NCBI GenBank assembly: GCA_900316475.1
Contig: ONDA01000021.1
Location: 1 to 64,000 of the forward strand
Direction of reading: 5' to 3'
DNA length: 64,000 nt
Source: an uncultured Prevotellaceae bacterium
Lineage (GTDB): Bacteria; Bacteroidota; Bacteroidia; Bacteroidales; Bacteroidaceae
Shown piece after piece: positions 35,443-44,380 of the stretch. Both the position numbers and the translations under genes were made by a program. Every line of letters begins with the position of its first letter. Positions within the stretch are counted from its first letter, which is position 1. The notes below the pieces were generated by a model. That model was not told the DNA's origin. It saw nothing but the letters and a program-made list of their open reading frames with translations, and searched no databases.

Positions 35443-38220
35443 TTATAGTTTTTCTTTCAAGTAAAAACCTGTGATACTCTCCTTGCATTGGGCTACTTCC
35501 TCGGGGGTGCCTGCAACGACAAGTGATCCTCCGCGATCACCACCTTCAGGGCCAAGATCAATGACATAATCAGCACATTTCACCACTTCGAGGTTATGCT
35601 CAATAACAACAATGCTGTGACCTCGTTCTACAAGAGCGTCCATTGACTTCAACAAACGGCTAATGTCGTGAAAATGCAAACCTGTGGTAGGCTCGTCAAA
35701 AATAAATAAGGTAGGCTCTTGGCGTTCTTGGCCTATGAAATAGGCAAGTTTTACGCGCTGGTTCTCGCCACCAGATAGAGAACTTGAGTTCTGTCCGAGT
35801 TTGATATAGCCCAATCCGACGTCCTTTAGGGGCTTCAGGCGGTTGACGATTGTTTTGTGACCATCAAAAAACTCGATAGCCTCCGTGACTGTCATGTTTA
35901 ACACGTCGTCAATGTTTTTGCCTTTATAACGCACGTCAAGAATATCTTGCTTGAAACGATGCCCATGACAGGCTTCGCATTCTAACACAAGATCGGCCAT
36001 AAACTGCATCTCAACGGTAATGGTTCCTGCGCCTTTGCATTCGTCGCAGCGACCTCCGTCGGCATTGAATGAGAAATACTGGCTTTTAAAACCCATCTGC
36101 TGGCTTAGTGGCTGCTCGGCATAGAGGTCGCGAATGGCGTCGTAAGCTTTGACGTAAGTCGCAGGATTCGAACGAGTAGACTTACCGATGGGGTTCTGGT
36201 CAACGAACTCGATATGCTTGATGGCGTCAATATCGCCTGTAAGTCCCAAGTATTCACCCGGTGCATCGAAGACTTCTCCAATATGTCGCTTCAGGGCAGG
36301 GTAGAGGATGCCTTTGATGAGACTTGACTTGCCGCTGCCAGAAACGCCGGTGACGACAGTCATGACGTTCAGCGGAATTGTCACGTTGATGCCACGAAGA
36401 TTATTCATACGAGCACCCTTGATGCCGATATAGCGGTTCCACGGGCGACGGTTCTTTGGTATGGGAATCTGCTCTTCGCCGCATAGGTAACGGACCGTAT
36501 AACTGCGTGAGTCCTTACTGGTACTGACAGCTGGTGAACCTTCGTACACAATCTCGCCGCCAAGACGTCCTGCGTCAGGGCCGACGTCAATCAAGTAGTC
36601 GGCGGCTCGAATGATTTCCTCGTCATGCTCAACAACCACTACCGTGTTGCCTAATGCTTGCAGCTCGCGCAATACTTTGATAAGTCGGTTCGTGTCGCGT
36701 GAATGTAAACCTATGCTGGGTTCGTCGAGAATGTAGAGTGAGCCTACAAGTGACGAACCAAGTGATGTGCAAAGGTTGATGCGTTGACTTTCTCCACCGC
36801 TAAGCGTGTTAGACAAACGGTTGAGGGTAAGATAGCCAAGTCCCACATCCAGAAGGAATTGCAGACGTGACGTTATCTCTGTCAACAGACGTTTGCCGAC
36901 CTCAGCATCATGCTCGTTAAGCTTCAAGCCGTCGAACCATTGCTTCAGCCTTGATATTGGCATCTGTACCAAATCGGTAATACTGCGACCGTCAATCTTG
37001 ACATATTCTGCCTCTTGCTTCAGACGAGTGCCGTGACACTTTGGACAGGTGGTCTTGCCGCGATAGCGTGCCATCATCACGCGATACTGTATCTTATATT
37101 GGTTCTCTTGAACCATTTCAAAGAACTTGTCAATGCAAGGCTTCTCTTTGGCTCCCTTGTCTGACGGTAAACCGTGCCACAACTGATCCTTCTGCCGTTG
37201 GGTCAGATTCATATATGGCTCGAATATCGGGAAGTCGTCCTTCTGCGCGTGGCGGATAAACCATTGCTGCCATTCTTTCATCTTTTCCCCGTGCCAGCAT
37301 ACTACACAACCATCATAGACAGACAACGTGGTATTGGGAATGACCAATCGCTCATCGATACCAATCACTTTGCCGAAACCTTGACACTCTTGGCAGGCTC
37401 CAATAGGTGAATTGAAAGAGAATAGCTGGTCTGTAGGCTCTTCGAATGTGAGGCCATCAGCCTCATAGCGCGTGGAAAAATCGTAGGTGATACCTGAAGG
37501 GTGAACCATCAAGCGCAGCTCGCCATGACCCTCGTAGAAAGCTGTCTCAGCAGAGTCTACCAACCGGGCGATGGAGTCTTTGCTTCCGTCGACCGACAAA
37601 CGGTCGATAACGAGGTAAATATCGGCATCATCGTGTGTCGGATTCTCCAGATAGTCGTCGATGCGCACATAGTCATTCTCTACATAGATGCGCGCATAGC
37701 CTTCAAGCACATATGCTTTCAACTGCTGTTCCAGCGTGCGTCCTTCTGTCACGTGCACGGGAACCATTATAACAAAGCGTGTGCCGGGCTGGAAAGCTAA
37801 CACCTGCCGAACGACGTCCTCTGTAGAGTGTTTTTTTACTTCCTCGCCACTGATGGGGGAGTAGGTCCGTCCGATACGCGCAAAGAGCAGACGCAGGTAT
37901 TCATAAATCTCAGTGGACGTGCCTACTGTGCTTCGAGGATTGCGCGAGATGACTTTTTGCTCGATAGCAATAGCAGGCGGGATGCCGCGAATAAAATCAC
38001 ATTCGGGCTTGTTCATACGCCCCAAGAACTGACGGGCGTAGCTCGAAAGGCTTTCAACGTAACGGCGCTGACCCTCAGCATAGAGCGTGTCGAAGGCCAA
38101 AGATGATTTGCCGGAGCCACTGACTCCGGCAATCACCACGAACTTGTTTCTTGGAATACGCACGTCAACATTCTTAAGATTGTTGACGCGCGCTCCTTTT
38201 ATCTCAATATAATCGTTCAA
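35443..38220 (-). CDS. uvrA: Excinuclease ABC subunit A
   Basis: 925 residues, full length. Two ABC modules: Walker [10 protein letters not shown] at about 31-39 and again near residue 628, with signatures LSGGESQRI (near 475) and LSGGENQRV (near 815). Zinc modules [13 protein letters not shown] and [10 protein letters not shown]...CEACHG are intact. It scans DNA for damage and loads UvrB in nucleotide excision repair. It starts 28 bases after the uxaB stop on the same strand with no visible promoter in the gap, so it may be read through from uxaB or use a promoter inside uxaB. Confidence 0.95.
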   Translation of the reverse strand: MNDYIEIKGARVNNLKNVDVRIPRNKFVVIAGVSGSGKSSLAFDTLYAEGQRRYVESLSSYARQFLGRMNKPECDFIRGIPPAIAIEQKVISRNPRSTVGTSTEIYEYLRLLFARIGRTYSPISGEEVKKHSTEDVVRQVLAFQPGTRFVIMVPVHVTEGRTLEQQLKAYVLEGYARIYVENDYVRIDDYLENPTHDDADIYLVIDRLSVDGSKDSIARLVDSAETAFYEGHGELRLMVHPSGITYDFSTRYEADGLTFEEPTDQLFSFNSPIGACQECQGFGKVIGIDERLVIPNTTLSVYDGCVVCWHGEKMKEWQQWFIRHAQKDDFPIFEPYMNLTQRQKDQLWHGLPSDKGAKEKPCIDKFFEMVQENQYKIQYRVMMARYRGKTTCPKCHGTRLKQEAEYVKIDGRSITDLVQMPISRLKQWFDGLKLNEHDAEVGKRLLTEITSRLQFLLDVGLGYLTLNRLSNTLSGGESQRINLCTSLGSSLVGSLYILDEPSIGLHSRDTNRLIKVLRELQALGNTVVVVEHDEEIIRAADYLIDVGPDAGRLGGEIVYEGSPAVSTSKDSRSYTVRYLCGEEQIPIPKNRRPWNRYIGIKGARMNNLRGINVTIPLNVMTVVTGVSGSGKSSLIKGILYPALKRHIGEVFDAPGEYLGLTGDIDAIKHIEFVDQNPIGKSTRSNPATYVKAYDAIRDLYAEQPLSQQMGFKSQYFSFNADGGRCDECKGAGTITVEMQFMADLVLECEACHGHRFKQDILDVRYKGKNIDDVLNMTVTEAIEFFDGHKTIVNRLKPLKDVGLGYIKLGQNSSSLSGGENQRVKLAYFIGQERQEPTLFIFDEPTTGLHFHDISRLLKSMDALVERGHSIVVIEHNLEVVKCADYVIDLGPEGGDRGGSLVVAGTPEEVAQCKESITGFYLKEKL

Positions 38221-38248
38221 GAATTCTCAGGATTCAATGATGTGAAAT

Positions 38249-39688
38249 CTACAGAATTGTCTTGACGGCCTCGAGCATACCCTTCTGCTGGATGAGGTCG
38301 AGGAACATCTTGACCATAGCGTTAAGCCCCTGAATCTTATTGAGGTCTTCCTGCCAGATGAACTCAGCCCCGAGGACGCCGTCGGCCACTTTCTGCGTGT
38401 CGCCAGTAGCCCATAGCTCCTTCAGCAGATCCATAATCTTCTGGTCGTCGTTGGGAACGATGTCTACGCCGTCGGCACGCTTACCGCCCTTGTAGTAGGT
38501 AATGATGGCTGCCAGACCGAAGACGAGACCCTTAGGCAGTTCGCCCTTGCGCTCGAGATAGGTCTTTACGCCGGGCAGGTCACGAGCCTGGAACTTCGGG
38601 AACGAGTTCAGCATGATAGAGGTTACCTGATGGTCGACAAACGGGTTATCGAAGCGTTCCAGCACGTCGCCGGCGAATTTCTCGAGTTCCTCCATCGGCA
38701 GGTCGAGCGTCTGCATAAGTTCCTCAAACTGCACCTTGTGGATGTACTTCGAGATGATCTCGTGGTTGCAAGCGTCGCGAACGATGTTTACACCACTGAG
38801 GAAAGCAACAGGACTCAGCACGGTGTGAGGGCCGTTGAGCAGCGTCACCTTGCGCTTGTGGTAAGGCTCTTCAGAGGGAACGAACAGCACGTGCAGCCCA
38901 GCTTTGTCTGCGGGGAACTCGGCAGCCACTTCCTTCGGAGCCTCGATAACCCAGAGGTGGAAGTTCTCGGCCTGAACGACGAGGTTGTCGCGATAGCATA
39001 TCTTCTCCTGAATCTGCTTGATCTCGTTGCGGGGGAATCCGGGAACGATGCGGTCTACCAGCGTAGCATAAACGCCGCAAGACTCCTCGAACCACTTCTT
39101 AAAGCCTTCGGGCAACTGCCACAGTTCAATGTACTTCTCAATGCAGTCCTTCAGCACGTGGCCGTTCAGGAAGATAAGTTCGCAGGGGAAGATGATCAAG
39201 CCCTTTGTTGGGTCGCCGTTAAAAGTCTGATAGCGGCGATAGAGCAGCTGTACGAGCTTGCCAGGATAGCTGCTTGCTGGAGCGTCCTCCAATTTGCAAG
39301 CGGGATCAAAAGCGATACCGGCCTCTGTGGTGTTTGAGATGACGAAACGAATCTCGGGCTGGTCGGCCAATGCCATGAAGGCCGCGTTCTGCGTATAGGG
39401 GTTCAGTGCACGGCTGATGACGTCGATGCGCTCTAAGGTGTTCACAGCTTTGCCGTTCTCACGTCCCTGCAGGTTTACATGATAGAGACAGTCCTGAGCA
39501 TTGAGCCAGTCAACCATACCTTTCTCAATAGGCTGTACGACAACAACGGAACCGTTGAAGTCGGTTTTCTGATCCATGTTCCAGATAATCCAATCAACGA
39601 ATGCGCGGAGGAAGTTACCTTCGCCAAACTGAATCACTTTTTCGGGCATCACGCTTTTCGGCGCAAATTGCTTGTTTAATGGTTTCAT
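38249..39688 (-). CDS. uxaB: Tagaturonate reductase (UxaB)
   Basis: 479 residues, a mannitol-dehydrogenase-superfamily polyol oxidoreductase. The NAD-binding start is EKVIQFGEGNFLRAFVDW (16-33), ISNTTEAGIAFDP is near residue 120, and the catalytic-domain Lys lies in RKVTLLNGPHTVLSP. The enzyme reduces D-tagaturonate to D-altronate in hexuronate breakdown. It has its own promoter in the 118-base gap after uxaA and is the terminal gene of the minus arm of the hexuronate locus. Confidence 0.92.
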   Translation of the reverse strand: MKPLNKQFAPKSVMPEKVIQFGEGNFLRAFVDWIIWNMDQKTDFNGSVVVVQPIEKGMVDWLNAQDCLYHVNLQGRENGKAVNTLERIDVISRALNPYTQNAAFMALADQPEIRFVISNTTEAGIAFDPACKLEDAPASSYPGKLVQLLYRRYQTFNGDPTKGLIIFPCELIFLNGHVLKDCIEKYIELWQLPEGFKKWFEESCGVYATLVDRIVPGFPRNEIKQIQEKICYRDNLVVQAENFHLWVIEAPKEVAAEFPADKAGLHVLFVPSEEPYHKRKVTLLNGPHTVLSPVAFLSGVNIVRDACNHEIISKYIHKVQFEELMQTLDLPMEELEKFAGDVLERFDNPFVDHQVTSIMLNSFPKFQARDLPGVKTYLERKGELPKGLVFGLAAIITYYKGGKRADGVDIVPNDDQKIMDLLKELWATGDTQKVADGVLGAEFIWQEDLNKIQGLNAMVKMFLDLIQQKGMLEAVKTIL

Positions 39689-39727
39689 AAGCTTTTATTT
39701 GTTTTAGATGTTTTTTAATTTCGATTG

Positions 39728-39768
39728 CAAAGATAGTACTATTTACCTGAACCACCAAATTTATTGGT
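39728..39768 (-). promoter_or_regulatory. uxaB promoter with overlapping palindrome
   Basis: On the minus strand TTTG (39759-39756) and TATCTTTG (39735-39728) have a 20-base spacer. A 15-base palindrome, ACCAAATTTATTGGT (39754-39768), covers the -33 box. It is a candidate operator for the neighbouring LacI-type regulator. Confidence 0.6.
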
Positions 39769-39806
39769 CTTGTATTATGTTAAATTCTCCGTAATGGTTT
39801 GCATGC

Positions 39807-41300
39807 CTATAGCGTAACACCATTTTTGAAGATGGATATTTCGCGGTAGTCGTTCTCCTCGTTGCGGGCTTTCTCTCCGCTGGCAACACTCAGCACCTTG
39901 TCGATAAACTCGGGGACAAGTTCCTTCATTGTGCGCCCTTCGACAAGCTGTCCGGCTGAGAAGTCCACCCAGTTTGGCTTGCGTGCTGCCAGAGTGGGGT
40001 TGGTTGCTATCTTCATTGTGGGTACAAAAGTACCGAAAGGAGTGCCGCGACCGGTTGTAAAGAGCACGAGATGACAGCCGCACGACGCAAGGGCTGTGGC
40101 AGCCACGAGGTCGTTGCCTGGGGCTGAAAGCAAGTTCAGACCGGTGTTCTGCAAACGGTCGCCATATTCCATCACGCCACTGACTGGAGCCTTACCGCAC
40201 TTCTGTGTGCAACCGAGTGCTTTGTCTTCGAGCGTTGAGATGCCGCCAGCCTTGTTGCCTGGTGAGGGGTTCTCGCCGACGGGTTCGCCGTGTGAGAGGA
40301 AATACTCCTTGAAGTTATTAATCATCGAGACGGTCTGCTGGAACAGCTGTTCATTGCGGCAGCGGTTCATAAGGATTGTCTCTGCCCCAAACATCTCGGG
40401 CACCTCCGTCAGTACCGATGTGCCGCCCTGAGCCACCAGCCAGTCGCTGAACTCTCCGACGAGCGGATTGGCTGTAATGCCGCTGAATCCGTCGGACCCG
40501 CCACACTTCAGGCCTACGCGCAGTTTGGAAACGGGTACTTCTTCGCGCTCGTCGTTCTTGGCGATGCTGTATAGTTCGCGCAGCACTTGCATGCCTGCCT
40601 CTACCTCGTCGCCGTCAACCCTCTGTGTGACGAGCAGACGGATGCGCGACTTGTCGTAATCGCCCAGCATTGCCATAAATTCGTCGGGCTGATTGTTCTC
40701 GCAACCGAGGCTCAGTACCAGCACGCCACCGGCATTGGGATGCAGGCAGATGTCGCGCAGCACCTTTCGGGTGTTCTCGTGGTCGCCGGAAAGTTGCGAA
40801 CAGCCGTAGTTATGATGCCATGCGTAGATGCCGTCAATACCCTCACAGCCTGTTTCCTTGCGAAGTTGTGTAGCCAGGCGTTCAGCGATGCCATTCACAC
40901 AGCCGACGGTAGGCACAATCCATATTTCGTTGCGCACGCCGACGTCGCCATTAGCACGCTTGTAGGCTTTGAACGTACGATTCTCGTTGGGTATGCTAAG
41001 TTCTTCGTTGACAGGTTCGTACTTGTATTTCAGCGTACCGCTGAGGTTGGTCTTCAGGTTGTTTTCGTTCACCCAGTCGCCTGCCTTCATGGCCTGACGG
41101 GCATGACCGATAGGGTAGCCGTATTTGATGATGTTGTCACCCTCCTGAACATCTTTGATTAGTACCTTATGGCCAGCGGGCGTGTCCTGATTGAGGACGA
41201 TGTCCTGACCGTCGACGCTGATGATTTCGCCTTTTTTCTTTTCTACTAAACAGACTACGACTGAGTCTGCAGGGTTAATTTTTAGAAATGTAGCTTGCAT
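39807..41300 (-). CDS. uxaA: Altronate dehydratase (UxaA)
   Basis: 497 residues. The N-terminal SAF domain (about 1-90) carries a PAGHKVLIKDVQEGDNIIKYG segment; the catalytic part has GRANGDVGVRNEIWIVPTVG-type core (near residue 110), HNYGCSQLSGD and LKCGGSDGFSGITANP, which hold metal-ligand Cys and His residues of the UxaA/GarD family. It dehydrates D-altronate to 2-keto-3-deoxygluconate, the substrate of the kinase KdgK encoded divergently. It starts 30 bases after the LacI-type regulator gene and is probably co-transcribed with it. Confidence 0.92.
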   Translation of the reverse strand: MQATFLKINPADSVVVCLVEKKKGEIISVDGQDIVLNQDTPAGHKVLIKDVQEGDNIIKYGYPIGHARQAMKAGDWVNENNLKTNLSGTLKYKYEPVNEELSIPNENRTFKAYKRANGDVGVRNEIWIVPTVGCVNGIAERLATQLRKETGCEGIDGIYAWHHNYGCSQLSGDHENTRKVLRDICLHPNAGGVLVLSLGCENNQPDEFMAMLGDYDKSRIRLLVTQRVDGDEVEAGMQVLRELYSIAKNDEREEVPVSKLRVGLKCGGSDGFSGITANPLVGEFSDWLVAQGGTSVLTEVPEMFGAETILMNRCRNEQLFQQTVSMINNFKEYFLSHGEPVGENPSPGNKAGGISTLEDKALGCTQKCGKAPVSGVMEYGDRLQNTGLNLLSAPGNDLVAATALASCGCHLVLFTTGRGTPFGTFVPTMKIATNPTLAARKPNWVDFSAGQLVEGRTMKELVPEFIDKVLSVASGEKARNEENDYREISIFKNGVTL

Positions 41301-41330
41301 AAAAAATCTGTATTTGTTTTAGTAATCTGT

Positions 41331-42401
41331 TTATCCTTTGAAAGTACGGCGGTAGAAATCCACATTCTCGCGCGTCAGCAGCTCTATGGGCATATAGTTG
41401 ACGGGGTTCACCTTCTTCTTTAAGACGATAGCCTCGAAAAGTGACTCTATGCAAGAGTACCCTTGACGATAGGCGTGCTGGGCAATGAGAAATGAAATGC
41501 TGCCTTCCTTGACACATAGTTCGTTCTTTGGCACCATGTCGTAACCCATGATCTGAATGTCGCGGCGGTTGGTGTGCAGCAGGAACTCGCCCACGATGTG
41601 AGCTTTTGAGTTGAATGTGATACAATGATGAACCTGCGGATGCTTCTTGAAGAATTCCTCGAGTATCTTATTGTAATTCTCTGGTTTCTCGTCCAATGAG
41701 AGGTTGACCTCTGTAATCTTGATGTCGGGGAAGTGGTCGCGCATATAATGACGGAATCCTGTTTCGCGGTTCTCTTGCTGCTTCGATGCCACATTGCCGT
41801 CGCGCATCTGTTTCATCAGCATAATCTCTTTCTCTTTCGACGCTATGAGCATCAACATACGAGCAGCAAAATAGCCGCTTTGGAAAGAGTCTTGTCCGTA
41901 GAACGATAGTGGACGGAGGTCTGGCATATAGGAGTCAAGCAGGATGAATGGTGTCTGGTGGTCGTGCAGCTGGTCGGTGAACTGGCGTGTCGATTCCAGT
42001 TTAGACGGCACAATGATGACACCGTCGGGCTTCTGCTTCATACAGTCAGCAGTAGCTTTCTCGAAGGTTTTCAGGTCGAACCTATTATAATATATAAATT
42101 CTACCGAAATGCCAAAGTCACGTCGATGTTCACAGGCGGCAACACAGCCCTCTTCTATTTCCTCCCAATATGCCTCCGACTCGTGCTTTGGCAGTAGGCA
42201 GTAGAAGGTGTAGCTTTTGTTGTAGGCAAGAGCCGAAGCATACATGTTTGGCTTGTAGTCCATCTCCTCTAAAGCTTTGTTGACTTTATCCAAAGCTTTC
42301 TTCGATACGTTGGGACGGTTGTGCAGTACACGATCGACCGTACCAACCGAGACGCCAGCCCGTTCGGCAATATCTTTGATCCTTATATTTTCTTTTGCCA
42401 T
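41331..42401 (-). CDS. LacI-family transcriptional regulator of the hexuronate locus
   Basis: 356 residues from ATG 42401; the longer frame begins upstream of the promoter. The helix-turn-helix IRIKDIAERAGVSVGTVDRV is at 6-25, with the hinge KPNMYASALAYN. The C-terminal domain is a periplasmic-binding-protein fold, with MGYDMVPKNELCVK and IAQHAYRQGY, close to sugar-responsive regulators. I infer that it controls uxaAB and kdgK-kdgA. The effector is probably a hexuronate or a pathway intermediate such as 2-keto-3-deoxygluconate; the sequence does not decide which. Confidence 0.88.
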   Translation of the reverse strand: MAKENIRIKDIAERAGVSVGTVDRVLHNRPNVSKKALDKVNKALEEMDYKPNMYASALAYNKSYTFYCLLPKHESEAYWEEIEEGCVAACEHRRDFGISVEFIYYNRFDLKTFEKATADCMKQKPDGVIIVPSKLESTRQFTDQLHDHQTPFILLDSYMPDLRPLSFYGQDSFQSGYFAARMLMLIASKEKEIMLMKQMRDGNVASKQQENRETGFRHYMRDHFPDIKITEVNLSLDEKPENYNKILEEFFKKHPQVHHCITFNSKAHIVGEFLLHTNRRDIQIMGYDMVPKNELCVKEGSISFLIAQHAYRQGYSCIESLFEAIVLKKKVNPVNYMPIELLTRENVDFYRRTFKG

Positions 42402-42426
42402 CGATACGTATATTTGTTTCAAGGTG

Positions 42427-42434
42427 CAAAGATA
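42427..42434 (-). promoter_or_regulatory. -7 box for the lacI-type regulator and uxaA
   Basis: TATCTTTG on the minus strand, 25 bases before the ATG at 42401. The -33 box is not clear. Confidence 0.55.
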
Positions 42435-42488
42435 CAAAATTAATTTTGATATTGATTTCATTTCGCAACTTTTTTTTCGAAATCGGTT

Positions 42489-42503
42489 ACGGAAATTTTC
42501 CGT
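42489..42503. promoter_or_regulatory. Candidate operator palindrome between the regulator and kdgK
   Basis: ACGGAAATTTTCCGT is a perfect 15-base palindrome lying 8 bases upstream of the kdgK -33 box and between two divergent promoters. Its position suits LacI-type control; the assignment is inference. Confidence 0.45.
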
Positions 42504-42510
42504 CTTTTTT

Positions 42511-42542
42511 TTTGGTGGTTTCAAAAAAACGTCGTATCTTTG
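42511..42542 (+). promoter_or_regulatory. Promoter for kdgK-kdgA
   Basis: TTTG 42511-42514 and TATCTTTG 42535-42542 with a 20-base spacer. The leader is about 45 bases and A-rich. Confidence 0.75.
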
Positions 42543-42592
42543 TCGTCGGAAACAGAAAAATAATTAATCTATAAAACAAAAGCAAAAAACAA

Positions 42593-43615
42593 ATGGCAAA
42601 AATCGTAACATTGGGCGAGATTATGCTCCGCCTCTCCCCGCAGGGAAACGACCGTTTCATCCAGAGTGAATCATTTCGCATCATCCCTGGTGGTGGCGAA
42701 GCTAATGTAGCCATCTCAGTAGCCAATTATGGTCATGAGGCTTATTTCGTATCGAAACTCCCGAAGCATGAGATTGGTCAGATTGCCGTGAATGCTCTAC
42801 GTCGCTATGGTGTGAACACGCAGTTCATCGCCCGTGGCGGTAATCGCGTAGGACTCTATTATGCAGAGACTGGTGCTTCGATGCGCCCCTCGAAGGTGAT
42901 TTACGATCGTGCTTATTCTTCTATCGCCGAGGCCGATCCTTCAGACTTCGACTTCGATGCTATTATGGAAGGCGCACAGTGGTTCCACTGGTCGGGCATC
43001 ACGCCAGCCATCAGCGACAAGGCTGCCGAACTGACAAAGTTGGCTTGTGAGGCTGCCAAGCGTCATGGTGTCACCGTTTCCGTCGACCTGAACTTCCGTA
43101 AGAAGCTGTGGACTTCTGAGAAGGCTATCAGCATCATGCGCCCCTTGATGCAGTACGTCGACGTCTGCATTGGCAACGAGGAGGACGCTGAGCTTTGCTT
43201 AGGTTTCAAGCCCGACGCTGATGTTGAGGGAGGTCAGACTGACGCCGCCGGCTATGAGGGCATCTTCAAGCAGATGCGCGAGGAGTTCGGCTTCAAGTAT
43301 GTTGTCTCTACGCTCCGTGAGTCGTACAGCGCTACTTTCAACGGTTGGAAGGCCCTCATCTATGACGGTAAGGAGTTCTATCAGTCGAAGCGTTACGAGA
43401 TTAACCCCATCATCGACCGTGTGGGTGGCGGCGACTCGTTCTCGGGTGGTCTGATTCATGGTCTGCTGACCAAGAAGACTCAGGGCGAGGCTCTGGAGTT
43501 TGCTGTCGCAGCATCGGCTCTGAAGCACACCATCAATGGCGACTTCAACCTGGTAAGTGTTGACGAAGTAGAATCACTGGCTGGTGGCAATGCCAATGGT
43601 CGCGTACAGCGCTAA
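42593..43615 (+). CDS. kdgK: 2-dehydro-3-deoxygluconokinase (PfkB-family sugar kinase)
   Basis: 340 residues. PfkB-family features: IVTLGEIMLRLSP start, PGGGEANVAISVANYG (31-46), and the catalytic-base motif DRVGGGDSFSGGLIHG near residue 280. It phosphorylates 2-keto-3-deoxygluconate, the product of UxaA, to KDPG. Assignment to KDG over other sugars rests mainly on the neighbouring uxaA, uxaB and KDPG aldolase genes. It is followed after 37 bases by the aldolase gene. Confidence 0.88.
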   Translation: MAKIVTLGEIMLRLSPQGNDRFIQSESFRIIPGGGEANVAISVANYGHEAYFVSKLPKHEIGQIAVNALRRYGVNTQFIARGGNRVGLYYAETGASMRPSKVIYDRAYSSIAEADPSDFDFDAIMEGAQWFHWSGITPAISDKAAELTKLACEAAKRHGVTVSVDLNFRKKLWTSEKAISIMRPLMQYVDVCIGNEEDAELCLGFKPDADVEGGQTDAAGYEGIFKQMREEFGFKYVVSTLRESYSATFNGWKALIYDGKEFYQSKRYEINPIIDRVGGGDSFSGGLIHGLLTKKTQGEALEFAVAASALKHTINGDFNLVSVDEVESLAGGNANGRVQR

Positions 43616-43652
43616 TAAATCCGTAAATCGTTAATCCGTAAATATAAATAAG

Positions 43653-44321
43653 GTGGCAAAATTTGATAAGATAGCCGTTCTGAAGAAGATTGGCGACACG
43701 GGTATGGTTCCCGTTTTCTATAACAAGGATCTTGAGACTTGTAAGAATGTAGTGAAGGCTTGCTACGAAGGTGGTGTACGTGCCTTTGAGTTTACTAACC
43801 GTGGTGACTTCGCCCAGGAGGTGTTTGGCGAACTGGTAAAGTGGGCCGACAAGGAGTGCCCCGAGCTGGCACTGGGCATCGGCAGCGTTGTTGACGCTCC
43901 CACAGCTGCAATGTATCTGCAGTTGGGTGCCTGCTTCGTTGTCGGACCGCTCTTTAACCCCGACATTGCTCCTGTCTGCAATCGCCGGCTGGTGCCTTAC
44001 TGCCCCGGCTGCATGACCGTCTCAGAGATTGGTAAGGCTCAGGAGCTGGGTTGCGACCTCACGAAGGTGTTCCCCGGCGACGTCGTCGGACCGAACATGG
44101 TCAAGGGGTTGAAGGCTCCCATGCCCTGGTCGAAGATCATGGTGACTGGCGGTGTGGCTCCTGAGGAGGAGAACTTGAAGTCGTGGTTCAAGGCTGGCGT
44201 CTTCTGTGTCGGCATGGGCTCGAAGTTGTTCCCCTCAGACAAGGTGAAAGCTGGTGACTGGCAGTATGTGACCGACAAGTGCAAGGAGGCACTCGGTTAT
44301 GTGGCCAAGGCTCGCGCATAA
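43653..44321 (+). CDS. kdgA: 2-keto-3-deoxy-6-phosphogluconate aldolase
   Basis: 222 residues from a GTG start at 43653. The class I aldolase barrel shows [13 protein letters not shown] near residue 45 (active-site Glu/Arg region), the [17 protein letters not shown] block, and the Schiff-base Lys in [19 protein letters not shown]. It splits KDPG into pyruvate and glyceraldehyde 3-phosphate, the last step of the hexuronate route. A strong terminator hairpin follows 13 bases after the stop and overlaps the start of the sensor gene. Confidence 0.9.
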   Translation: MAKFDKIAVLKKIGDTGMVPVFYNKDLETCKNVVKACYEGGVRAFEFTNRGDFAQEVFGELVKWADKECPELALGIGSVVDAPTAAMYLQLGACFVVGPLFNPDIAPVCNRRLVPYCPGCMTVSEIGKAQELGCDLTKVFPGDVVGPNMVKGLKAPMPWSKIMVTGGVAPEEENLKSWFKAGVFCVGMGSKLFPSDKVKAGDWQYVTDKCKEALGYVAKARA

Positions 44322-44334
44322 CAATACAATTCAC

Positions 44335-44380
44335 AAAGGCTCAATGTGGCTCATTGCTGCATTGAGCCTTTTTCTTTTCT
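44335..44380 (+). terminator. Intrinsic terminator of kdgK-kdgA, overlapping the next start codon
   Basis: AAAGGCTCAATG (44335-44346) pairs perfectly with CATTGAGCCTTT (44360-44371) around a 13-base loop, followed by TTCTTTTCT after the T-run. The ATG of the sensor gene (44344-44346) forms the end of the 5' arm, so the start codon is base-paired when the hairpin forms. Confidence 0.8.

Noticed and set aside
37041-37410. Plus-strand frames inside uvrA
   Set aside because: No promoter, no family match, and uvrA is intact and conserved over this region.
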